In this document: positions 10,135 through 19,013 of the stretch, in pieces | Layout: each line of letters opens with the position of its first letter | Numbering within the stretch: the first letter of the stretch is position 1 | Assembly (NCBI RefSeq): GCF_900636535.1 | Contig: NZ_LR134289.1 | Location: forward strand, 1,116,001-1,180,000 | Direction: 5' to 3' | Source of the DNA: Chryseobacterium gleum | GTDB lineage: Bacteria > Bacteroidota > Bacteroidia > Flavobacteriales > Weeksellaceae | Length of the DNA: 64,000 nt | Made by a program: the position numbers and the translations under genes | The notes under the pieces: model-generated | The model's database searches: none | What the model saw: the letters and a program-made list of their open reading frames with translations, nothing else | What the model was told of the DNA's origin: nothing

Positions 10135-10324
10135 ATTATCCGAATTTTAAAGGTCATTTTTTCCTAACTTTTATTGTTCAGTGAGAAGAATACTCATTGA
10201 TTTTTAAGCGCTTTAAATTAGTCGACATACAAAAGCAATAAAATTCATTTTAACTCTGAAAATTTTCATTAAGATGTTTACAATTACAGGACGACTATTA
10301 CTTTTGTATTCACAGATCAATATT

Positions 10325-10864
10325 TTATTTTTTATTTTCCAGCTGTACAATTATATTTTTCAGCATAGCAGGTACAATAAGCTTATGGAAAGGCCGTACA
10401 GGCAGAAAATAAAGCACACCCAGCCAGTTATGATACTTTACGGTAGTGGAAATGGTAAGTGAATGTTCATCAGGATGCACCTTACTCCTGTCAACTAAAA
10501 GAGATACTCTGAAATCCAGGTGCTTATCATCTTCTCCCAGAACAATTTCATTGCTGGTTTTATCAAACACCTTAAAAAGCCCCGCACGCTCACCTACTTC
10601 ACATTTAAAACCCTGTTCTTTTTGCTGCGTTTCAGATTCAGAGCCGGTCTTCAGCCCGAATATTCCCACTGCTTTATTCCTGAAAGCAAACATTCTCTTA
10701 CCCCATTTAGGTCCGCTTGTAAAAAAAGCTTTACCGATTTCTGAGATATCAATATTCCGGCCACCATGCGCAAATTCTCCTTCAAAACTATCGATATAAT
10801 CGAACTCTTTTTTTCCTTTTGATAAAACGGATTTTTCAGGAAACTCTGTTTTCTTAATCTTCAT
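10325..10864 (-). CDS. DUF2867 domain-containing protein
   Basis: 179 residues from the MKIKKTEFP methionine (a second ATG six bases upstream is possible). The sequence pattern WGKRMFAFRNKAVGIFGLK, a central beta-rich part and the C-terminal HNWLGVLYFLPVRPFHKLIVPAML matches my memory of the DUF2867 family. These are small proteins of unknown biochemical role, sometimes fused to NAD(P)-binding domains. It stands alone between parE and a divergent aminotransferase gene. Confidence 0.65.
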   Translation of the reverse strand: MKIKKTEFPEKSVLSKGKKEFDYIDSFEGEFAHGGRNIDISEIGKAFFTSGPKWGKRMFAFRNKAVGIFGLKTGSESETQQKEQGFKCEVGERAGLFKVFDKTSNEIVLGEDDKHLDFRVSLLVDRSKVHPDEHSLTISTTVKYHNWLGVLYFLPVRPFHKLIVPAMLKNIIVQLENKK

Positions 10865-11080
10865 TGTCATCGTTTTTAATGGTTGTTTATCAAACAAATG
10901 TAGATATATTTATGCTGATTCAAAAGGAAAATTTAAACAAATGTTTAAAATAATTTTCGCATTGAAACTTATAAGGCTTTAACGGATATTGGCTTTACCT
11001 TTACTATTTTCCGATTTTTATTGTCCTAAGTTCAAACTGTTTTAAATATTTCATTAAATTCGATCAACAAAACTGTTTTT

Positions 11081-12229
11081 ATGATACAACTTCCTTTATC
11101 AAAACTTTCCAATGTAGGAACTACTATTTTCAGCCAGATGACTCAGCTTGCCAATGAAAATGAAGCGATCAACCTGTCTCAGGGTTTTCCTGATTTTATG
11201 CCTGATCCTGAACTGCTGAATTATGTAGATCATTTTATCAAAAAAGGCTTCAATCAGTATGCCCCTCTCGGCGGAATGATCGGCTTAAAGGAAGAGATTG
11301 CAAGAAAAATTGAAAACAGCCATCAGGCAATTTATCATCCGGATTCTGAAATAACTGTCACTGCAGGTGGAACTCAGGCTATTTTTACAGCGATTGCTTC
11401 TTTTGTAAAAAAAGATGACGAAGTGATTATTTTCGAGCCGGCTTATGATTGTTATGAACCTACTGTAGAGCTTTTCGGAGGTGTTGTGAAACGTTTTGAA
11501 ATGAAAGCTCCCGATTATGAAATCGACTGGACTGCAGTAAAAAAGCTTGTCAGCGAAAAAACCAGAATGATCATTCTTAATAATCCTAATAATCCCTCAG
11601 GAAAAATCCTGAAAGAAAATGATATACGGGAGCTGATTGAGCTGGTAAAGGGAACTTCCATTCTTATTTTGAGCGACGAAGTGTATGAAAATATTGTTTT
11701 TGACGGAAAGCAGCATGTAAGCATATGCAAATATCCTGAGCTGAAAGAAAGAAGCCTGCTTGTAGCCTCTTTTGGAAAGCTTTTCCATGTCACAGGCTGG
11801 AAAGTCGGTTATTGTGCAGCTCCTAAAAGCCTTACGGATGAATTCAGAAAGGTTCATCAGTTCAATGTATTTTGTGTAAATACTCCAATCCAGCTGGCAT
11901 TGGCTGAATACATGAAAAATGATGAACATTACAGTCAGCTAAGCCAATTTTTCCAGGAAAAAAGAGATTTTCTGAGAAAAGGACTGGAAGGAACTTCGTT
12001 TGAACTGCTGGATTGTGAAGGAACTTATTTTCAGGCAGTAAAATATGATAAGATTTCGGATAAAAATGATTTTGATTTTGCCTCTGAACTTACCATTAAC
12101 CATAAGGTAGCCAGTGTTCCTTTCTCATCTTTTTATAAAAATAAACTGAATGAAAATGTTATCAGGTTATGTTTTGCCAAGAAAAAAGAGACTCTGGAAA
12201 AGGCTCTCGAGAATCTTTCAAAGATCTAA
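11081..12229 (+). CDS. class I aminotransferase, methionine/kynurenine type
   Basis: 382 residues, fold type I PLP enzyme. Visible: SQGFPDF substrate motif near residue 33, NNPNNPSGK near residue 168, and the PLP lysine in SFGKLFHVTGWKVGY (Lys233). This set is typical of YbdL/MtnE-like methionine aminotransferases and kynurenine-oxoglutarate transaminases, which convert methionine and 2-oxo acids. It likely serves methionine salvage or aromatic amino-acid transamination. It is a single-gene unit ending at a strong bidirectional terminator. Confidence 0.88.
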   Translation: MIQLPLSKLSNVGTTIFSQMTQLANENEAINLSQGFPDFMPDPELLNYVDHFIKKGFNQYAPLGGMIGLKEEIARKIENSHQAIYHPDSEITVTAGGTQAIFTAIASFVKKDDEVIIFEPAYDCYEPTVELFGGVVKRFEMKAPDYEIDWTAVKKLVSEKTRMIILNNPNNPSGKILKENDIRELIELVKGTSILILSDEVYENIVFDGKQHVSICKYPELKERSLLVASFGKLFHVTGWKVGYCAAPKSLTDEFRKVHQFNVFCVNTPIQLALAEYMKNDEHYSQLSQFFQEKRDFLRKGLEGTSFELLDCEGTYFQAVKYDKISDKNDFDFASELTINHKVASVPFSSFYKNKLNENVIRLCFAKKKETLEKALENLSKI

Positions 12230-12245
12230 TGACAATAGGTTAAAA

Positions 12246-12286
12246 AAAAGAATCAGCCGGCTCAAAATGAGCCGGCTGATTCTTTT
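12246..12286. terminator. bidirectional terminator
   Basis: A perfect 19-bp inverted repeat (12246-12264 with 12268-12286, core CAGCCGGCTC) with a 3-base loop and A/T tracts on both sides. It serves the + aminotransferase and the convergent - SDR gene. Confidence 0.92.
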
Positions 12287-12308
12287 AATATGACAGGCCC
12301 TTCAAATG

Positions 12309-13073
12309 TTACAAAAACATTCCTCCGGAAACCTCAATTCTTTGTCCGTTGATCCATCTGGCATCTTCTGTGCACAGGAAAGCTACCACTCCACCGATAT
12401 CATCCGGCAAACCTACTCTTCCCAGGGCTGTTGCACCAGCTACCATTGCGTTGATTTCTTCATTATCTCTCACTCTTCCCCCGCCGAAATCAGTTTCAAT
12501 TGCTCCCGGAGCCACCACATTTGCTTTGATTTTTCTCGGCCCCAACTCTTTAGCCATATATTTTGTCAGCATTTCTACCCCGGCTTTTATTGATCCGTAG
12601 ACAGAAGACCCTGGTGTTGCAAATCTTGCCAATCCTGAAGATATATTGATAATCCCTCCTCCATCATTGATAAATGGCAAAAATTTCTGAGTCAGGAAAA
12701 ATACGCCTTTGAAGTGAATGTCTACCACATCATCCAGCTGCTCTTCCGTAACTTCGGTAATTGGTGAATATAAAGCTGTACCTGCATTATTGATAAGATA
12801 ATCAATGTGGGTACTTCCGGTGTTTTCTTTCAGATGATCTGTCACATCTTTTACAAAAGCATCGAAACTTTTTATGTCTTTGGTGTCCAGCTGAAATGCA
12901 ATGGCATTTCTCCCCATCGATTTTATTTCACTAACCACAGCTTCCGCCTCTTCTTTGTTGCTTCTGTATGTAATGATAACGTCTAATCCTTTCTGAGCAA
13001 TTTTAAGGGCTGAATTTTTCCCCAATCCACGGCTTCCTCCGGTTACCAGTGCGATATTTGTTTTTGTGTTCAT
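12309..13073 (-). CDS. SDR family oxidoreductase
   Basis: 254 residues from MNTKTNIALV. Motifs: TGGSRGLGK cofactor site, NNAG, catalytic Ser in INISSGLAR and YGSIK as YxxxK; the C-terminal RWINGQRIEVSGG is the usual FabG/glucose-dehydrogenase-like ending. An upstream in-frame methionine nine codons earlier is less likely because the Rossmann strand starts right after the chosen start. The AraC regulator gene lies just upstream on the same strand (89-base gap), an arrangement common for redox-responsive SDRs. Substrate unknown. Confidence 0.88.
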   Translation of the reverse strand: MNTKTNIALVTGGSRGLGKNSALKIAQKGLDVIITYRSNKEEAEAVVSEIKSMGRNAIAFQLDTKDIKSFDAFVKDVTDHLKENTGSTHIDYLINNAGTALYSPITEVTEEQLDDVVDIHFKGVFFLTQKFLPFINDGGGIINISSGLARFATPGSSVYGSIKAGVEMLTKYMAKELGPRKIKANVVAPGAIETDFGGGRVRDNEEINAMVAGATALGRVGLPDDIGGVVAFLCTEDARWINGQRIEVSGGMFL

Positions 13074-13162
13074 TGTATTTTGATTATTTTGATGATACAA
13101 AGTTGAGACATTTCAGGATTGAAGTGTTTGTCTGAATCAATCTGAAATTTGCAAAATTCAAA

Positions 13163-14101
13163 TCAGGAGCGAAATTCCAATGGAGTAAAAGTTGTTTTTC
13201 TTTTGAAGAAATTGGAAAAGTGGGCAACTTCTTCAAATCCCAAAGCATAAGAAATTTCGGAAACATTCCACCTTGTCTGCTTCAAAAGTATTTTAGCTTC
13301 CTGAACAATACGGTCAGAAATAAATTCCGTAGTTGTTTTTCCCGTGCTTTCTTTTAATCTTTTATTCAGATAATTGACATGAACCGCCAGCCGGTCAGCA
13401 TAATCTTTAGCTGACTTCAATTGCAGTCTCTGCTCCCATGATTCGATAGGAAACTGTCTTTCCAGCAATTCTATAAATAAAGAAACCACCCGCATGGAAG
13501 CATCATTGGATGCTGAAATTTTGGAAGCGGGCTGTAATTTCTGCCCATAGTGGATTAATTCCAGCACATAGTTTCGAATCAGATCATATTTAAATACGTA
13601 ATCAGATTCAATTTCTTTTTTTATTTTTTTAAAAAGGTTTTCAATCTCTTCTGCAAGTTCATCATCAATTTCAAAGACAGGTATTCCTCCAGGTTGAAAA
13701 ATGGGAAGATCTTCAAGGTGGTAATAAGATTTGTCCTTAATGAAAAAATCTTCTGTAAATACGCAGAAACTCCCTGACTGATCCGGATCTTCAGGTATCC
13801 AGTGATAAGGAACTTTTGGGGTTGCAAATAATAAGGCATTCTGTTGTATAGAAATTACCTTGTCTGCATATTCTGCCCTGTTTCTGCCTTTTATAAAACT
13901 GATTTTATAGTATTTTCTTCTGTTATAAGGCATTTCCGAAGTGGTTTTTGCCCGTTCTATAGTTTGGGCAATATCGAAAACATTAAAGTGACCGATGTCT
14001 TTATGAAGTCCTTTCGGAAAAATGCTTTCAAGGTCTTTGCCCAGCTTGGCGGCCATTTCCCTGTAAAAGTCTTCCAGTGAAGTATGTGCTACTTTTTCCA
14101 T
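13163..14101 (-). CDS. AraC family transcriptional regulator
   Basis: 312 residues from ATG at 14101 (a GTG one codon upstream also fits). The N-terminal about 190 residues form a cupin-like AraC ligand domain (YKISFIKGRNRAEYADKV, ALLFATPKVPYHW), and the C-terminus carries two HTHs ending in EVAHFSNFFKRKTTFTPLEF. It is paralogous to the AraC regulator at 36.1 kb, which shares YNRR-YYKISFI and the DYADRLAVHVNYLNKRLK-type region. It is probably the regulator of the downstream SDR gene. Confidence 0.88.
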   Translation of the reverse strand: MEKVAHTSLEDFYREMAAKLGKDLESIFPKGLHKDIGHFNVFDIAQTIERAKTTSEMPYNRRKYYKISFIKGRNRAEYADKVISIQQNALLFATPKVPYHWIPEDPDQSGSFCVFTEDFFIKDKSYYHLEDLPIFQPGGIPVFEIDDELAEEIENLFKKIKKEIESDYVFKYDLIRNYVLELIHYGQKLQPASKISASNDASMRVVSLFIELLERQFPIESWEQRLQLKSAKDYADRLAVHVNYLNKRLKESTGKTTTEFISDRIVQEAKILLKQTRWNVSEISYALGFEEVAHFSNFFKRKTTFTPLEFRS

Positions 14102-14102
14102 C

Positions 14103-14129
14103 ACAAATGATTTGTAAAATTCAAATATA
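14103..14129 (-). promoter_or_regulatory. AraC gene promoter and small palindrome
   Basis: On the - strand TATATTTG (14122-14129) is a perfect -7 element. Between it and the start codon lies the palindrome ACAAAT-G-ATTTGT (14103-14115), a possible autoregulatory site. Confidence 0.45.
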
Positions 14130-14332
14130 CGAAGTTATGAAACAGCCGGTTTCAAATAAATATCTAAAGTAGAACATTTTATTTTTATGCTGAATAAGAT
14201 TTAGAATCATTTTAAAATTTATATCAATTGTAATAAGATATTAAAAAAAATCTCATTTTTTTCTAAGCATCGTGATATATTTCATTTATTTTTAATACAT
14301 TCGTTAAAACTAACTCACTAAAAATCAAAACA

Positions 14333-14491
14333 ATGGAAAACAAAAATTTAAAACAAGGGAAAAAACTGAACAAAAAACAATTAAGAGTAATTACAGGTGG
14401 AAAAGAAATGTGCCTGCTTCCGGACCTAACCTGCAAAAAATATTCTTTTACCTGTGCGGAAATACAATGCCAGCCCGGAATTGAATTGTAG
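14333..14491 (+). CDS. double-glycine leader peptide with one four-cysteine module (bacteriocin-like)
   Basis: 52 residues. The leader has the typical Bacteroidota form KKLNKKQLRVITGG, with the double glycine at residues 22-23; cleavage there leaves a 29-residue core beginning KEMC. The core has four cysteines spaced C-x6-C-x6-C-x4-C with the last pair as CAEIQC. Such GG-leader peptides are exported and cleaved by peptidase-C39 ABC transporters (established for the leader class); no such transporter is in this window. It is followed 34 bases later by a second peptide gene with the same leader. Product activity (bacteriocin, signal or other) is unknown. Confidence 0.8.
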   Translation: MENKNLKQGKKLNKKQLRVITGGKEMCLLPDLTCKKYSFTCAEIQCQPGIEL

Positions 14492-14525
14492 TAAAGAAAA
14501 AACTAAACCATAAAAACTTCAACGA

Positions 14526-14771
14526 ATGAGAAATCAACATTTAAATAATGGTAAAAAACTCAATAAAAAAGAGTTGAAAACCATTAAAGGAGGTGTAATG
14601 ATATGTAGCATACAAAATGGAACAATATGCACACAAACTCATCCATCATGCTATGAGCCACAGTGTAGAGGTGGTCAATCACAGTTAAGATGTACAGATA
14701 TAGTCAATAACTGTGTGGTTTTCTCTCCAGCTTGTATAGAAGCAAAATGCAGATTCGATACAGGTATATAA
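14526..14771 (+). CDS. double-glycine leader peptide with two four-cysteine modules (bacteriocin-like)
   Basis: 81 residues. Leader GKKLNKKELKTIKGG ends at residues 22-23, as in the preceding peptide gene. The 58-residue core carries eight cysteines in two successive modules, C-x7-C-x6-C-x4-C and C-x6-C-x6-C-x4-C; both end with a C-x-E-x-[QK]-C signature (CYEPQC and CIEAKC) that also ends the single module of the first peptide. This looks like internal duplication of a disulfide-rich unit. Both genes are probably one transcript ending at the terminator at 14786. Annotation pipelines tend to call such genes bacteriocin-like; activity is not known. Confidence 0.82.
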   Translation: MRNQHLNNGKKLNKKELKTIKGGVMICSIQNGTICTQTHPSCYEPQCRGGQSQLRCTDIVNNCVVFSPACIEAKCRFDTGI

Positions 14772-14785
14772 GATAAAATAACAAG

Positions 14786-14818
14786 AACTGCTTTCTGATT
14801 TCAGGGGGCAGTTTTTTA
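14786..14818 (+). terminator. terminator after peptide genes
   Basis: AACTGC...CTGA pairs with TCAG...GCAGTT (14786-14813, with G-T pairs in the middle), followed by TTTTT. It ends the two-peptide transcript. Confidence 0.8.
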
Positions 14819-14875
14819 TGCAGTGTATCTTATTTTCAATTACAAAATAAATTAAAACGGCGAGCTCCTAAAAGC

Positions 14876-14905
14876 AAAAAACGCTCCCAAATACATGGAA
14901 GCGCT
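14876..14905 (-). terminator. terminator after ychF
   Basis: On the - strand CGCTTCC pairs with GGGAGCG (one G-T pair) and is followed by a run of six T. Confidence 0.75.
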
Positions 14906-14935
14906 TTTCTTTATAACTAACTTTAATACTTTTAT

Positions 14936-16027
14936 TTATACATTGAATCTAAAGTGCATGATGTCACCATCCTGTACAATATATTCTTTACCTTCTACAG
15001 AAAGTTTTCCGGCTTCTTTTACTTTTGCTTCTGACCCGTAGCTGATAAAATCGTTATACTTAATTACTTCTGCACGGATAAATCCTTTTTCGAAGTCTGT
15101 GTGAATAACTCCTGCAGCCTGTGGAGCAGTCCAACCCTGTCCGATAGTCCATGCTCTTACTTCTTTTACTCCAGCTGTAAAATAAGTCTGAAGTTTTAAA
15201 AGATCATAAGCTTTTCTGATCAAACGGTTAACTCCCGGTTCTGTAAGCCCTAATTCTTCAAGGAAGATTTCTCTTTCTTCAAAAGTTTCAAGCTCGTTGA
15301 TATCAGCTTCAATCTGTGCAGCCAATACAACTACTTCTGCACCTTCATTCTGAGCCATTTCTTCAATCTTACCAATCCATTCATTTCCGTTTTTGATAGA
15401 ATTTTCATCCACATTACAAACGTAAAGTACCGGCTTATTGGTTAATAACTGAACTTCTCCGATAATTGATTTTGTAAAATCATCAGTAGCGAATTCTCTT
15501 GCATTTTTACCATCCTCAAGGAATTTCTGTAAGTTCTGAAGAGTTTCGTAAGTAAGGATATCTTCTTTCTTCCCTGACTTGATGAACTTTTTAGCTTTCT
15601 CAACTGCTTTTCCTACTGTTTCAAGGTCTTTCAGCTGAAGCTCAATATCAATAATTTCTTTATCTCTTAACGGATCTACTGAACCTTCTACGTGAACAAT
15701 ATTACCGTTATCAAAACATCTTAAAACGTGAATAATCGCTTCACACTCGCGGATATTGGCTAAGAACTGGTTCCCCAATCCTTCTCCTTTGCTGGCTCCC
15801 TTCACAAGACCTGCAATATCAACAATCTCAACTACAGCTGGCAAAACTCTCTCAGGTTTTACGATTTTTTCCAGTTCAAACAATCTCTGATCCGGTACAG
15901 AAACCGTTCCCAGGTTCGGCTCAATAGTACAGAAAGGATAGTTTGCAGACTGAGCCTTAGCGTTACTCAGACAGTTAAAAAGAGTTGATTTACCTACATT
16001 CGGCAGGCCTACGATTCCACATTTCAT
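14936..16027 (-). CDS. ychF: redox-regulated ATPase YchF (Obg family)
   Basis: 363 residues, the normal length. Motifs: GLPNVGKSTLFN P-loop at residue 6, NYPFCTIEPN switch I, DIAGLVKGASKGEGLGN (G3) and a C-terminal TGS domain ending GDIMHFRFNV. The family hydrolyses ATP rather than GTP and binds ribosomes; it is linked to oxidative stress and translation quality. Single-gene unit with a terminator downstream. Confidence 0.97.
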   Translation of the reverse strand: MKCGIVGLPNVGKSTLFNCLSNAKAQSANYPFCTIEPNLGTVSVPDQRLFELEKIVKPERVLPAVVEIVDIAGLVKGASKGEGLGNQFLANIRECEAIIHVLRCFDNGNIVHVEGSVDPLRDKEIIDIELQLKDLETVGKAVEKAKKFIKSGKKEDILTYETLQNLQKFLEDGKNAREFATDDFTKSIIGEVQLLTNKPVLYVCNVDENSIKNGNEWIGKIEEMAQNEGAEVVVLAAQIEADINELETFEEREIFLEELGLTEPGVNRLIRKAYDLLKLQTYFTAGVKEVRAWTIGQGWTAPQAAGVIHTDFEKGFIRAEVIKYNDFISYGSEAKVKEAGKLSVEGKEYIVQDGDIMHFRFNV

Positions 16028-16038
16028 ATTGTAAAATT

Positions 16039-16090
16039 CAAAGTTTAAGGTTTAGAGTCTAAAGTTCAATGTTTAAAGTTTAGAGTTTAT
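16039..16090. repeat. degenerate short direct repeats upstream of ychF
   Basis: The ychF leader holds imperfect copies of a GTTTAGAGT unit (16050-16058 and 16078-16086, 28 bases apart) embedded in AAAGTTTAA-like words. No function is evident. Confidence 0.4.
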
Positions 16091-16163
16091 CGCACTCTAT
16101 TACTTTTATTCTTGAACTTTCAGCGTGCAAAGATAGTGAAGTTTAACCGTAATAAAAAATGAT

Positions 16164-18122
16164 TTACCTATAATTAGATTTTTGAATAAAATCATATAGA
16201 TTCTGTATTATGGAAACTATTTTAGGGTTTGTTTTAAAATCTTCCCAAGTAATTTTCCCTTGTTCGGTTAATTCTAAAACTTTAAAACTTACTTCAGATT
16301 TGTTCATTAAAGTCCCTTCTGCTTTATCCCAAATTTTATTCAATTCAGGAACATTAGTTTTAATATCTTTTAATAATTTTCCAATATAGGTTGTTTTATA
16401 AGCTTCTATTTTTTTCTTTTTTAGAGATATTGAAATTTCTGCCTGTACTCTCTCAAAATCTTCTTCTCTTTTCACTTTTCTCTTATCACAAAAGTTAATT
16501 AAAATTTTATCCCAAACGCTAAATGGTAATAAGTTCTCTATTTCTCTATAATCCTTAGTTGTCTGATATTTAAAATTATTATTTTCTTTTTCTATTTCTT
16601 CATAAATAGCATGCTTTTCATTTTTATATGGTCCGTCATAATCAGAAATTAAGAATATTTTATTATTAATTGAAAAAGCATTTATTTTTTCTTTTAATTC
16701 GATTTCATCAAAATTATAATGATCAATATTACTGCCAGCATATTCAATGAATGCAAACTCAATATCTTCCTTAGGATATATTTTATTTGAATTAGCTTTA
16801 CAATATGCTTTTAAAAATGCTTTCAAATAGTTTCTATCAGAAATTCCCTTAACCCATATAGAACAATTAGCTAGAAATACAGAAGAATTAGTTACTCCAA
16901 GATATTGAAGTGCTGAATTATCTCCATGGTTAACATTCTTGACAATAAATTTATCTTTATTTACTTTATTAAATAAAAAAATAGAAATATCATCTTTTTC
17001 AATTGTTAAATCTAAGAAATGGTTTGAATGTGTAGAGATGAAATAAATTATCTCCTTTTCTTTTAGAAATTTATTATTCGTTATCTGTTCTAAAAATAAC
17101 CGTTGCATTCCAGGATGCAAGTTAATCTCAGGTTCATCAATAAAAATAACACTTTTATTATCGCAAGTATAAATCTTGTACATTAAAATAAATAAGGCTT
17201 GAATACCATCACCTAGTTCGTGTAAATCTTTACTTTCCTCATCAATGAAAACATTTATTATTTCAGAATCATCTTTGCCATTGTGTTTATCATAAATATT
17301 AAATTTTGCAACAATTTCAACACGCTTACCATGGAAAAAATTTTGAGATAAAAATTCTTCAAATTTTTCAAATCCTTCTCTTTTATCTTTTATATCATTT
17401 CTTACATTTACAATTTGATAATACAAATCCATTCCAGTAAAAATTTCTACTTTTTCATCATTTAAATTATAACTTTTTACAATTGTTTCTTTTAAAATAT
17501 CCGTTGAGATTTTTGAAAAGCTTTTATCCGTTTTTTTTTGAAAAATAGAGTGAGCTGTTCTAAGAGTTGGAATAAATATTTTTTTCTTTTCTTCAAAAAA
17601 ATCTTGTTGCAGCATTTTTTTTATTTGCATTAACAAAAAACTAATCCTTTCTTTATCCTCTCCTTGCAATTGGATAAAGCCATTACTTCCAAAATAATTA
17701 AGAGAAAGTCTATGAAAGTTTTCTGTTAAAAGCCTAAAAACATTTAAATTAAAATCAACCCCACTCAACATATCCATCTGTAAATCAGAGTAATTCAAAA
17801 TTTTAAACACTACTTCATCTCGATCATTTTGAAATGAATTAAAAAGTACATTGTTATTGCTATTAACCCCACCAAATTTTTTACTATTAATTAATTCATT
17901 AAATTCTGTAAGATATTCTTTTAATAAAGATTTATGTTCATAATAAATAGTATTAGAATCTAGAAAAGTTCTTATAAGTCTACTTTTACCACTGTTATTA
18001 GCGCCAGTAAATATATTAATTAAAGAAAGATCATATAACTTTACTAGTTCGTCTTCATTTTCATTATAATATGAATAAAAAGCATTAGCATTTGGAAAAA
18101 TTAAATCAAATTTATCACTCAT
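16164..18122 (-). CDS. OLD-type AAA ATPase with C-terminal TOPRIM nuclease-like domain
   Basis: 652 residues from ATG at 18122; the frame runs six codons further to a TTG, which is less likely. The ABC-type ATPase has Walker A GANNSGKSR near residue 45, a long coiled insert, and Walker B FIDEPEINLHPGMQR followed by STHSNHF (H-loop). The last about 230 residues contain a TOPRIM-like segment (SIWVKGISDRNYLKAF, ISDYDG). This architecture is that of class 2-like OLD nucleases, used in anti-phage systems such as Gabija GajA and P2 Old. No UvrD helicase partner lies next to it. Two hand-counted 60-base stretches (17041-17100, 17461-17520) have only 11 G/C each, against 26 in a ychF stretch (15721-15780), which suggests horizontal acquisition. 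Confidence 0.8.
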   Translation of the reverse strand: MSDKFDLIFPNANAFYSYYNENEDELVKLYDLSLINIFTGANNSGKSRLIRTFLDSNTIYYEHKSLLKEYLTEFNELINSKKFGGVNSNNNVLFNSFQNDRDEVVFKILNYSDLQMDMLSGVDFNLNVFRLLTENFHRLSLNYFGSNGFIQLQGEDKERISFLLMQIKKMLQQDFFEEKKKIFIPTLRTAHSIFQKKTDKSFSKISTDILKETIVKSYNLNDEKVEIFTGMDLYYQIVNVRNDIKDKREGFEKFEEFLSQNFFHGKRVEIVAKFNIYDKHNGKDDSEIINVFIDEESKDLHELGDGIQALFILMYKIYTCDNKSVIFIDEPEINLHPGMQRLFLEQITNNKFLKEKEIIYFISTHSNHFLDLTIEKDDISIFLFNKVNKDKFIVKNVNHGDNSALQYLGVTNSSVFLANCSIWVKGISDRNYLKAFLKAYCKANSNKIYPKEDIEFAFIEYAGSNIDHYNFDEIELKEKINAFSINNKIFLISDYDGPYKNEKHAIYEEIEKENNNFKYQTTKDYREIENLLPFSVWDKILINFCDKRKVKREEDFERVQAEISISLKKKKIEAYKTTYIGKLLKDIKTNVPELNKIWDKAEGTLMNKSEVSFKVLELTEQGKITWEDFKTNPKIVSIIQNLYDFIQKSNYR

Positions 18123-18165
18123 ATTTATTAGTTTATTCAAAAATAGATAAAGTTAGTTTACAAAA

Positions 18166-18193
18166 AAAATCTGCCAGTGTTCTGACAGATTTT
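18166..18193 (-). terminator. terminator after ferritin gene
   Basis: AAAATCTG (18166-18173) pairs with CAGATTTT (18186-18193), with a partly paired inner part, and a T run follows on the - strand. Confidence 0.75.
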
Positions 18194-18220
18194 CAAAAGT
18201 TTGGATTTCACCGAACGACC

Positions 18221-18772
18221 TTAAGGATTGTCTCCGGTAGCTTCCTGAGCCAGCGGAACTTCATTGGGTGCTTCCTGTAAAGTTTTATCTAAAGTAAATA
18301 AAGATTCATCAGTAGCTCTGTCACCGCCAGCAATTTTCAATTTATCAATTAAATTCTGAGCTAATGTTTCTTCTTCAATCTGTTCCTGTACAAACCATTG
18401 CATAAAATTCCATGTTGCCCAGTCCTTTTCTTCCATGGAAAGGTCTACAATTCTGTAAATAGCGGTTGTATTGTCTACTTCATGCTTAAAAACCCCGTCA
18501 AAACAAGCAGTAAGATTTTCAGGATCTGCGGGAGGAGCCGGGATAGCTTCTACTTTTGGTTTTCCTCCTCTGTTTAAAATATATTCCATGAATTTGATTG
18601 AATGATTTCTTTCTTCCTGAGCATGGCGGTAAAGGAAATTGGCAATTCCCTGATATCCTTTATCATCAGCCCAAATTCCATAGGATAAAAAAACGTGTGA
18701 CGCGTGAATTTCCTTGTTCATCTGATCGCTTAATGCCTTTTCCATGTTGTCGGAAAGTCTTTTGGTATTCAT
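18221..18772 (-). CDS. non-heme ferritin
   Basis: 183 residues, four-helix ferritin. Ferroxidase ligands are visible: the N-terminal helix EIHASHVFLSYG, EERNH near residue 54, and QEQIEEE near residue 130. It stores iron as a ferric mineral in a 24-mer shell in the cytoplasm. The C-terminal 25 residues are an acidic, proline-containing extension. Monocistronic, with a terminator on its 3' side. Confidence 0.94.
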   Translation of the reverse strand: MNTKRLSDNMEKALSDQMNKEIHASHVFLSYGIWADDKGYQGIANFLYRHAQEERNHSIKFMEYILNRGGKPKVEAIPAPPADPENLTACFDGVFKHEVDNTTAIYRIVDLSMEEKDWATWNFMQWFVQEQIEEETLAQNLIDKLKIAGGDRATDESLFTLDKTLQEAPNEVPLAQEATGDNP

Positions 18773-18916
18773 AATGTTATATTTTGGTGATTATGGAGTA
18801 ATCTATGCAAAAATGATTCCGATAAAGTTTCTATTTTACTTTAAAACACTCAATACACTTTAAAATACAACTGGTTTTCAATATTTTAAATTAATAATTT
18901 ATAGTTATTCTAAAAT

Positions 18917-18947
18917 AAAACCCGGTTCTGTCTGAGAACCGGGTTTT
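18917..18947 (-). terminator. terminator after glycoside hydrolase gene
   Basis: Perfect 13-bp stem AAAACCCGGTTCT (18917-18929) / AGAACCGGGTTTT (18935-18947) with a 5-base loop. It lies 67 bases past the stop of the glycoside hydrolase gene on the - strand. Confidence 0.85.
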
Positions 18948-19013
18948 AAATTTATTGTTGAGATTGCTTCACCTAAAGGTTCGCAATGACCTATTGGAGC
19001 GGGTCTTATACCA

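Noticed and set aside
16164..18122. Complete Gabija system
   Set aside because: No UvrD-type GajB helicase on either side; neighbours are ychF and ferritin.
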